Source of the DNA: Kuschelorhynchus macadamiae
Taxonomy: Eukaryota; Arthropoda; Insecta; Coleoptera; Curculionidae
NCBI GenBank assembly: GCA_030620095.1
Contig: JAUTXW010000136.1
Location: 1,302,001-1,366,000 of the forward strand
DNA: 64,000 nucleotides
Direction of reading: 5' to 3'
Part shown: piece by piece, positions 56,741 to 64,000 of the stretch
Layout: every line of letters starts with the position of its first letter
How positions within the stretch are numbered: position 1 is the stretch's first letter
The notes under the pieces: model-generated
What the model saw: only the letters and a program-made list of their open reading frames with translations
Told to the model about the DNA's origin: nothing
Database searches by the model: none
Made by a program: the position numbers and the translations under genes

Positions 56741-57496
56741 TATACTCTGAATAGATAATCCATCCAACGCAAAATAAAATACCCCATAAATGGATCACAA
56801 CTTTGGTATTGTACTCGCTATAGTTGGGATCCATCGATAGGTTTCCGCGTAGCTCAACATCCAGAGTTGCCAGTCCGCGACACCTGCATCCGATCGAAAG
56901 GTTAAATTCGCTTATAGATCGGTTTTACCTTATTACCTCGCGATCCTACTCTTTAAAGCTTATTTTTTATATTGTATTTCTAAACAAGTAGACCTAAGCC
57001 ACGCTTTTGGCAATACGGAGCAAAATCTTGTTGCATGTATTTTAATTAAATGGTCACACGAGCGGTTAATGTGGTTAATTTTTATTTGATGGCTTATCTG
57101 TTTAAAGTACAAATACTGTACTCTGAATAGATGATCCATCCAACGCAAAATAAAATACCCCATAAATGGATCACAACTTTCGTACTGTACTCACTATAGT
57201 TGAGATCCATCGATAGGTTTCCGCGTAGCTCAACATCCAGAGTTGCCAGTCCGCGACACCTGCATCCGATCGAAAAGTTAAATTTGTTTATAGATCGGTT
57301 TTACGTTATTACCTCGCGATCCTACTTCTCTCCTTAAAGCTTATTTTTTTATATTGTATTTCTAAACAAGTAGACCTAAGCCACGCTTTTGGCAATACGG
57401 AGCAAAATCTTGTTGCATGTTTTCTAATTAAATGGTCACACGAGCCGTTGATGTGGTTAATTTTTATTTGATGGCTTTTCTGTTCGTAGTACAAGT
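56741..57496. repeat. 376-bp tandem repeat, two copies
   Basis: The unit starting TACTCTGAATAGAT occurs at 56743 and again at 57119, with CATCGATAGGTTTCCGCG, CAAGTAGACCTAAGCC and GTGGTTAATTTTTATTTGAT in each. The copies differ at a small number of positions. Minus-strand frames in both units read SCDHLI..HATRFCSVLPKA, but without a start context or homology I recognise, so coding is not claimed. It lies downstream of the gene at 57560-58036. Confidence 0.8.
57463..57468 (-). terminator. possible polyadenylation signal of the 57560-58036 gene
   Basis: AATAAA on the minus strand (TTTATT on plus), about 92 nt after the stop codon. It lies inside the second copy of the 376-bp repeat. No transcript evidence. 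Confidence 0.35.
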
Positions 57497-57559
57497 AGTC
57501 TTTTCAAATTGCCTATGAGGAATTTTTAGAACCAATCTAATTTTTCTGACAGTTTAAAT

Positions 57560-58036
57560 TTAACCATCTACAATATCGCGATCAGCAAGTTTTAAGCATT
57601 TACAGTAATTTATAATGTTGTTATAACCTATGGGCTTTCTGGGCGCCGAATAATAATTAACACATCTCTTATAACCAGCATGTTGTCTTTGGGAAAAATC
57701 TGCTGTTAAATCCAAACCACTAACTCCAGAGATATGTGTTAAATTATAGATCAGAGTCAATACTTTGTGTCCTATTCACTTTATCACCGTACAAGTTTAC
57801 GTATACTTTTTCGAAGATATGGCATCCATTATCCTTTGGAAGGTTTGAGACGACAAACCCGACCATAAACTTGAATAGGAGGAATCTGTATTGGCTCGGC
57901 CTCTTCCATAAAAGTCGTCATAGTAATCATAGTCCGTCGTTATTACGTTGAACTTTGCATAGTACACAGCGGCAAATGCTGAATAGATAAGAAGGGCGGC
58001 AGTTACAAGCTGAAAGAAATAAATACATAGTTTCAT
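57560..58036 (-). CDS. predicted two-exon gene for a small secreted protein
   Basis: Exon 1, 58036-57801: ATG then MKLCIYFFQLVTAALLIYSA, a strong signal peptide with likely cleavage after Ala22, then a Tyr/Asp-rich stretch (TTDYDYYDDFYGRGR) and SGLSSQTFQRIMDAISSKKY. Intron 57800-57720: GTAAAC...GTTAG, 81 bp, phase 2. Without splicing the frame hits TAA at 57797. Exon 2, 57719-57560: GLDLTADFSQRQHAGYKRCV, NYYSAPRKPIGYNNIINYCK, ending DRDIVDG and TAA. The spliced length is 396 nt, 131 residues, three Cys in the mature part (98, 118, 120). I do not recognise the family. It is the only frame here not tied to a mobile element; a transposon begins 39 bp upstream of the ATG. A gene fragment is an alternative. 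Confidence 0.55.
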
Positions 58037-58075
58037 TTAAATGTGTTTTAACCAGTTAGATATTGTAACGATATA

Positions 58076-60092
58076 CAGGGTGGCGCATCGAAAACGAAAC
58101 AGAGGCATTTACGGTCAGTTCATAAGTTTTTTTGAAAAACGCTCGATTCCGTCGATGTTGAGTAAATTATCATACAATCACGTTCATGCCTGCAGCTCCC
58201 TAGGCAGGGGTGGCCCCACCCCTAAAATCTTAAGTGGAAAGGGGGGTCGAATGACAACTCATTTTAAAGGTCTTTCGATTCCCTTCGAAATTATTAAAAT
58301 ATCATGTACTTTAGTTCAGTAGTTTTAGAGATTTATTGATTTAAAGCTTAAAGTCGACTTTACTACATCAGATTAGTGGAAATCAATTAATTACCAGCAA
58401 GTGGTGTAAAAATACATGCATTTTTAACTCTTGCCTCACTTACACAAGCATACGGAGTTCTTTAATTTTAGGGTTTTAAAAACTTGAGTCTAAAAAAACT
58501 GCACAATAATAAACAACAGAATGTACTTACGCGTCACCCAAGTAAATGTTGAAAATGGCCACCTTCACTCTCCATGCAGTAATAGAGGTTTTGATCAAAA
58601 TGGTGCCGCACATTCTGTAATATTGCAGGAGTAATTTAAAGGCACTCATTTATAATTTTCGTTTGTAGATCTTGTAATGAAGTCAGTTGAGTCGCATAGA
58701 TTTTGCTTTTTAAGTGACCTCATAGAAAGAAATCCAGAGGTGATAAATCTGGCGATATTGGGGGCCATTCAATAGAACAAATATTGCATAATGTATGGCA
58801 TGCAATAACGTATTGGCGATCATTCTGATTTTCAATTAATGCTGTTAACGATGGCTCTATGGCGTTTTGTAATAATTGTAAATACATTTCACCTCTCAAA
58901 TTTCCGGGCAAGAAAAAAGGACCAACTATATGATCGCCAAAAATACAAGCAAAAACATTAGATTTTTGTGGCTGTTGGGTGTTTACTTCATGATAAAGTC
59001 TGACCAGTATCGGCAGTTATGACGATTTACCATGCCTTTTAAGAAAAAAGAGCATTAATCAGAGAAACAAGTGTTGAATAGAAGGTTTTCATCGTTTATA
59101 ATTCGGTCATTCATAACTTCACATTATTGTAATCGCCGATCAAAACCGTCTTCATTAAGTTCTTGCACAAGGTGTATTTTGAACGGATGGAAACTATGAG
59201 CTTTAAGAATCCTTTGGATACTACGTCGACTAACACCAGACACAGTTTCCAATTGACGAGTACTTAACGTAGGATCTAGATATACTTGCCCTAAAACCAT
59301 CGCTTCCGGTCCTTCGTTCCTTACGGGATTTTGAATGTTGTGTTTTTTATTGGCCACTCATTTAGTTTCCCGAAATTTAGCTACACATTCCAGAACATAT
59401 TTTCGATGCAGGTTTGGTCGTATGAATAGCGAACTTTGTACTAAATTCTTCTTTAAAATCAGTAAGAGGTATTCTTTTTCTTATCTTTTTTCGAGAAAGA
59501 ATTTAACACAACAACGCTCAAATCGCTATTTTCAACAGTAAAATGATAAATAAACTAGTTTTTTTATAAATAATTTGCCGTCAATACGTAATAACAAAAA
59601 TTCGTTAAAGGTTTCTCACAGATAATCAAACCAATCCAGTTTTATTTCTTTTTAGCTTTACATTTGGCATCCTTGAATAGTCGTACGAGATAAAATTGCA
59701 TAAACTAAGAAAATAAAACGTTTCGGTTTATTTTTATGACACTTGCTGGCAAATTTCATGCTTTAATTGATCTCCACTAATCTGATGTATTAAAGTCTAC
59801 TTTAAGTTTTAAATCAATAAATCACTTAAACTACTGAACTCAAATACATGAATTTTATTATCATTTTGAAGGGAATCGAAAGACCTTTAAAATGAGATTT
59901 CACTTCAACCCCCTTTCCATTTACGATTTTAGGGGTGGTGCCACCCTCGTCTAGGAGGCTACAGGTATGAAGGTGATTTTATGATAATTTAGTGCCGCCT
60001 TCGAAAACAAAACCGATTGGTCCGAGCGTTTTTGAAAAAAAATAATGAGCTGCACGTAAATGCCTTTGTGTCGTTTCCGATGCGCCATCCTG
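58076..60092 (-). mobile_element. Tc1/mariner-superfamily element, TIRs about 320 bp, upstream of the secreted-protein gene
   Basis: Ends CAGGGTGGCGCATCGAAAAC (58076) and the partner GATGCGCCATCCTG ending 60092, TA on both sides (58074-58075, 60093-60094). The TIRs, about 58076-58395 and 59760-60092, are inverted with moderate divergence (both contain GGGGTGG...CCACCC and TTTAAAGGTCTTTCGATTC or its complement). The minus-strand transposase is decayed. The arms are more diverged than in the inner 52940 element, so this one seems older. Confidence 0.87.
58534..59450 (-). pseudogene. Tc1/mariner-superfamily transposase, degraded
   Basis: Minus strand. RPNLHRKYVLECVAKFRETK leads, after a stop, into the HTH frame 59357-59124 (MANKKHNIQNPVRNEGPEAM; STRQLETVSGVSRRSIQRIL; FHPFKIHLVQELNEDGFDRR). 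A region around 59120-58920 with the Asp 1 block is frameshifted. The frame 58911-58720 holds MPGNLRGEMYLQLLQNAIEP and then IEWPPISPDLSPLDFFL (Asp 3), while the DGAPPH block with Asp 2 is deleted. After a stop the C-terminus continues (LKSKIYATQLTSLQDLQ; ESEGGHFQHLLG) to 58534. This is a different subfamily from the intron-bearing copies at 51-55 kb. Confidence 0.8.
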
Positions 60093-60094
60093 TA

Positions 60095-60492
60095 TAAAAC
60101 AATAAAAAGTCCATCTTATTAAAATGTTTATTCTTGGGACACCATGTATACTATAATATATTACTATAAAATATTATAAATGTATATGTATAATAGCAGA
60201 AATATATAATTTCTGCAGGTGCAAAACGGCCTAAAAGAAGAATTCCTTTCGATTATGTCACAGGGTACCCTCCTGCGATCATGATTTCTGGGCCTCTACC
60301 CTCATCAGGCAGGCTTGTACCCAGGGAGATGTGAAATAACAGATTCCTCAATATGACAAAATCGAAACGTCTATCATACTGAAACAGTACTACAAGTTAA
60401 ATGTAACATTTAGCACCACCTATCGGGGGCTCCGGTGATTTCCGGCTGCAAACCCGTAGGTAATTTAAAAAGCATGCACTAGCACCATCATG
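60095..60492. other. no gene; segment with CTGATGA/CGAAA words
   Basis: 60240-60490 is less AT-rich than its surroundings and includes CTACCCTCATCAGGCAGGC and AAAATCGAAACGTC. The minus strand has CTGATGAG (60308-60301) followed by CGAAA (about 60252-60248), the two core words of hammerhead ribozymes, but I cannot draw a convincing stem II between them. Confidence 0.3.
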
Positions 60493-60735
60493 CGGAGAGT
60501 AGATACTAAAAATCGATAAAAATGCGCTCTCACTCATCTTTATCAAAAGTTCTTGGCCGGAAAAGATATATGTATAATAGCAGAAATATATAATTTCTGC
60601 AGGTGCAAAACGGCCTAAAAGAAGAATTCCTTATTCCTTAATTATATATTTCTGCTATTATACATATATCTTTTCCGGCCAAGAACTTTTGATAAAGATA
60701 GGTGAGAGCGCATTTTTATCGATTTTTAGTATAAA
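60493..60735. repeat. palindrome with arms of about 98 bp, plus an earlier partial copy at 60188
   Basis: 60493-60590 and 60640-60735 are near-perfect reverse complements (outer part ACTAAAAATCGATAAAAATG; inner part AGATATATGTATAATAGCAG). The loop carries TTTCTGCAGGTGCAAAACGG. The inner arm plus loop, TATGTATAATAGCAGAAATA to AGAAGAATTCCTT, also occurs directly repeated at 60186-60248. No coding. Confidence 0.8.
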
Positions 60736-61680
60736 TGTATATGTATATTATATCGCCTTAATGAGCTTTTTAATTTGATATCTGTCAAGATAAATTATAA
60801 AAATTAATAGTCTTTTATCATAGTAGAAATTACTATCAGTATTTGTTGAACTCGGAACATATATACTCTTAAATGTCTATTTCAATTTGATTATCACTGT
60901 TTATAATTAGTGTTCTTCAAAAATATAAGAAAAAAGGGGTAAGAAAAACCATTAAAGTAGAAAAATTAAAGTGAATTGTGCAGTTGTAGGCGATATACTA
61001 TGTGCGTTTTCCTCATATTTTTTGTGTGTTATATAAATATGAATTTTAATGACACCTAATTAAATAAGCCTTGATAAAGACGAAAATAAATTGGATAAAC
61101 TGGTAACATGGCGTAACAAAACGGTGGTATGTGTCAATGTAAAAACTACTTATTGAATTTAATTTAAATTATGCTCAAAAGTCAAGTGTGGCATAGGTAC
61201 AAAGAAACTGGTAAAATATTGGTAGGAATCTAATATAATGGAACAAAATTGTGCTCAATAAATATGTTTGGAAAGACAGTATATGTAACACATATATACT
61301 GTTATTATGTACTGAACTAAATTGGCTCACACTTCACTATTCCTAAAAAATGAAGAAAAATCATAACGAGGGAAGTTCCGGGTAAATGAGTTTTACTGAT
61401 TTTTAATAAAATAGCCCTATCTTATGTTAAAAGCACACATTTAGAAGATATTTATCTATACCTTAACAACATAGTACTTAATCTGAATCTTGTGCTAATT
61501 AATACATCATTATATACAAGATTCATTTCGTTTAGTTTGGGATATTGTATACTTACCTTTATAGCTTCATTTTTGTCATACGTAAAAGCAAAGTTCGGAT
61601 AAAATTTTATTTTTTACGGACATTATTAGATTGTACGAAAGCGTGGAAGGGCCACAATTTTTTTATTTTTATTTTTGTAA
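60736..61680. other. no gene; dispersed repeat copy near 61080-61290
   Basis: 61080-61290 carries GGTAACATGGCGTAACAAAA and TAAAAACTACTTATTGAATT, a short copy of the 'CGCCATTTTGTT' family in the 23-kb orientation. The remainder is AT-rich. Confidence 0.45.
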
Positions 61681-61812
61681 CGAATTCCGACTTCTATCTC
61701 GGAATTCCGACTTCTAACTCGGAATCCCGACTTCTATCTCAGAATTCCGACTTCTATCTCAGAATTCCGACTTCTATCTCGGAATTCCGACTTCTAACTC
61801 GGAATTTTGACA
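61681..61812. repeat. 20-bp minisatellite, about 6.5 units
   Basis: The unit GAATTCCGACTTCTATCTCG is repeated with few changes (TAACTC, CAGAA variants) from 61681 to about 61812. There is no spacer diversity, so it is not a CRISPR array. Confidence 0.95.
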
Positions 61813-61899
61813 TATAGTAGTGTTTTCACATAAATGTTCCAGTTTTTGCTTTGGATGCGTTGTCCGGTGACTGCACATTTAATAATTATCCTTGTGATA

Positions 61900-62660
61900 A
61901 AGACATTTATGACTTGTGTAAAATATTAATAACTGAAAATGTCTAGAAATAGTATCTAGTATGATGAAATGTAACCCCTGAAGGTGTAGAAGACAAAGAA
62001 ATTTTAATAAATGAGGAAAAAATAAATAAATTATTAAATTCTATCCCTTGTAGTGACACCATGGACGGCAATGCAAGCCAAACTATTTATAGGATGCTTT
62101 TACCAACATATCTATAACCAATATCAAGTATAAATAAAAAGTGCAGCGAATCTCTTAAGAGTAGATAACTTAAATAGATTTTAATAAATAAGAAAAAAAG
62201 TATATTTTACCCTAAGTAGACTCCCTCGGATCTTAGTGCAAGCCAAAATATTTATAGGGGGCTGTTACCCCGATGTCTGGAAATAATATATATTATGAAT
62301 TAATGTAGCAGCAGGTTTCGGAAAGGGTAGAAAATTCAAATTAAATTTAGTAAAGTAGGAAAAATTCAATTAATTTAATTACCAATGTGTCTAGAAATAA
62401 CAACTTTAAAAGTGACAGGATTAGAAAACTGAAACAAATTTTATTGAATGAGAAAAGTCATATTTTCATATTATGTCCCAGGTCCCGGACAAAACTAGGT
62501 AGTCAACATATTAATTGGAAGTTGTTGTCAATAGGTCTGATAATAATATATAGTATGCATAAAAGTGGCTGTGAGGTCCTTAAGGGCAGAAGACCCCGGC
62601 CTGCCGAGTCATTCCAATATATTAATGATGTGTCTATTACAAACTTTTACGACAAGTAGA
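61900..62660. repeat. diverged tandem units of about 200-250 bp
   Basis: Three successive blocks share, in order, 'TTTTAATAAATGAG/AAGAAAA', 'TTACCCT/ATCCCTTG', 'GCAAGCCAAAATATTTATAGG', 'CTGTTACCCCGATGTCTGG' and a 'TATATATTATG' stretch. The third block is the most diverged. No open frame of note. Confidence 0.45.
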
Positions 62661-64000
62661 AGAAGATCCAAAACGGGTAATGAAACTTAATAAATAAAAA
62701 ACGTAAATGACTGGAAATATTAGTCAAAGAGTCTATAAGCAGTAATATAGTCTACTGTATTAGATATTTTGTCAGCAAACCACGTATATCAATACCCATT
62801 TTGATATTTTGGACAAACTAAAAGAAATACCTATTCCTTTTGTTGGGTGTGATCAACACGAAACAAATTTACAACTACGATCATTGGGTTGAACCTTGTC
62901 AGTAGAATGCTCTTTATTTGTAAAGAGGTTTAACGAATAGATAAAGCTAAAAGAAAGAAAATAAGGTGCTTGAAGAAACAATCAAAATTATAATTAACTT
63001 TTCACTGTGTTCCTGTATCTGTTTTGATAGATTGATGTCCTTCCACAACGTTAGAAATAAGAACTACAACGGAAACTTGATTTATGAGGATGTGATTTGC
63101 TAACAATTTGTTTTGCTGAAATCATGTTACAGATTTTTGTTTTCAAACTTCATAAAATATCAATGTCTTCATTTGTGGAGGAATTCTAATAAAGTATAGT
63201 TTAAAAAAGTGAAAAACACGCTGGAATAGTAAAATGAACTAAAAAAAACCCTTTGGACGAGAATAAAGTGATTAACAAGAAAATTAATGTCATTGTGAAA
63301 ACAGCGTGGGTCTGATATCGGTTATAAATATATTTATAATTTCTGAAAGTAAAGTCAGTATGAATATATGACATAAAGGCACCCTACGCTTTTTTACAGA
63401 AGTAATTTTTTTCTTTTTAGTTCAATTTACTATTAATGCGTGTTTTTTAGTTTTTTTAAACAATTTTTTTTTTTTTTTTTAGTTCCGTTCACTATTAGAG
63501 CGTGTTTTTTGCGCGCCTGCTGCCTTCCTTTTATATGGTAGCCATTTCCCAGGGTCCCTATCCGAGATGAAATTTTTTTAACCTGATGATCCTGTTCAGG
63601 ATAATGGGACAAACTTATCAAATCATTGCATGGTCATCGATTGTAATCTGGCGTTATAAAGTGGGTGAAAATCAAATGAAATTAATAAAAGCGCTTTAAA
63701 ACAAGTAAATTTACTCGAATATTTTAATTAATAGGTATCAGGGAAATTTGGTTTTTCTGACTTTGTTTTAGTTATTATATTTTGTATCATCCATAGAATG
63801 TAACTGATTAGTTATGTTCCTGTCCTTACTTGAAAAGGTCAACCTAAAATCTTTTATACTTTGATGAAATTTAATCTGAATGAATAATAACGGAATTGAA
63901 AAATAAAGATTAACGAATAATCGTTTAACGAAATATAAGTTACTTTAATAGAGGATGCATAAACCTTTCATAGGTGCTAGTTTATATATATTTCTTTCCT
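62661..64000. other. no gene; duplicated T-rich block at 63405-63515
   Basis: TTTAGTTCAATTTACTATTA, then ATGCGTGTTTTTT at 63418, is repeated as TTTTAGTTCCGTTCACTATT, then AGAGCGTGTTTTTT at 63478, separated by a T run of 16. The rest, to the window end, is AT-rich with no supported frame. Confidence 0.45.

Noticed and set aside
56960..57494. Repeated minus-strand frames (HATRFCSVLPKA) as a duplicated gene
   Set aside because: They are the same frame in two copies of a 376-bp tandem repeat, with no start context or recognised domain; could be re-examined if transcripts appear.
60240..60310. Hammerhead ribozyme call
   Set aside because: The core words are present but a stable stem II between them and a cleavage triplet after stem III could not be drawn by eye; kept only as a finding to test.
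61681..61812. CRISPR-like array
   Set aside because: The 20-bp units are contiguous with no unique spacers, and the sequence is eukaryotic; it is a minisatellite.

Overview
This window looks like a transposon-packed, AT-rich stretch of an insect genome, perhaps a beetle (the order is a guess). The evidence is the mix of element types: Tc1/mariner-superfamily transposases with DUF4817-type N-termini and CAGGGTG-type ends, a ZMYM1-like hAT family, a piggyBac, several non-LTR retrotransposons and a young Ty3/Gypsy element with a PBS that resembles the arginine-tRNA type. The recognisable introns are 60-81 bp. I saw no bacterial-style operon, CRISPR array, rRNA or tRNA gene. Almost every coding stretch belongs to a transposable element and most are broken.

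Layout. 0-5.4 kb: tail of a DDE transposase, a foldback repeat, a 1.5-kb TA-flanked hairpin element, and a Tc1/mariner element placed directly against it (they share one TA). 5.4-8.4 kb: gene-free, with a dispersed repeat family. 8.4-13.7 kb: a piggyBac-type MITE, then a hAT copy split by a complete piggyBac (TTAA duplicated) and by a LINE 3' end. 15.1-18.7 kb: LINE fragments in both orientations with tandem duplications. 19.5-22.1 kb: a second hAT copy, nearly full length, inverted relative to the first. 23-26 kb: the dispersed repeat again and a LINE scrap.

26.5-37.4 kb is a three-level nest. A minus-strand LINE is split by a long-TIR Tc1/mariner element (28352-37076). That element's left TIR is in turn split by a Ty3/Gypsy retrotransposon (28607-34655) whose two 288-bp LTRs read as identical. 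38.4-42.2 kb is one giant imperfect palindrome with arms of about 1.4 kb. 44.2 kb holds a (TA)n tract. 46-50 kb holds degenerate Tc1/mariner transposases in both orientations. 51.4-55.9 kb is another nest: a Tc1/mariner element (52940-55124) inserted inside the transposase gene of a related one (51435-55893). Both transposases keep the same short phase-2 intron.

57.56-58.04 kb carries the only candidate host gene I can support: a two-exon gene for a 131-residue secreted protein. A Tc1/mariner element (58076-60092) starts 39 bp upstream of its ATG. A 376-bp tandem repeat lies downstream and supplies a possible polyadenylation signal. 60-64 kb is gene-free with a palindrome, a 20-bp minisatellite and diverged tandem repeats.

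The elements do not form a shared pathway. The window is best read as a stack of insertions whose relative ages can be ordered. Points most worth a second look: the small myristoyl/membrane ORF in the Gypsy leader, the conserved intron in the transposases, the candidate secreted gene hemmed in by repeats, and the giant palindrome.
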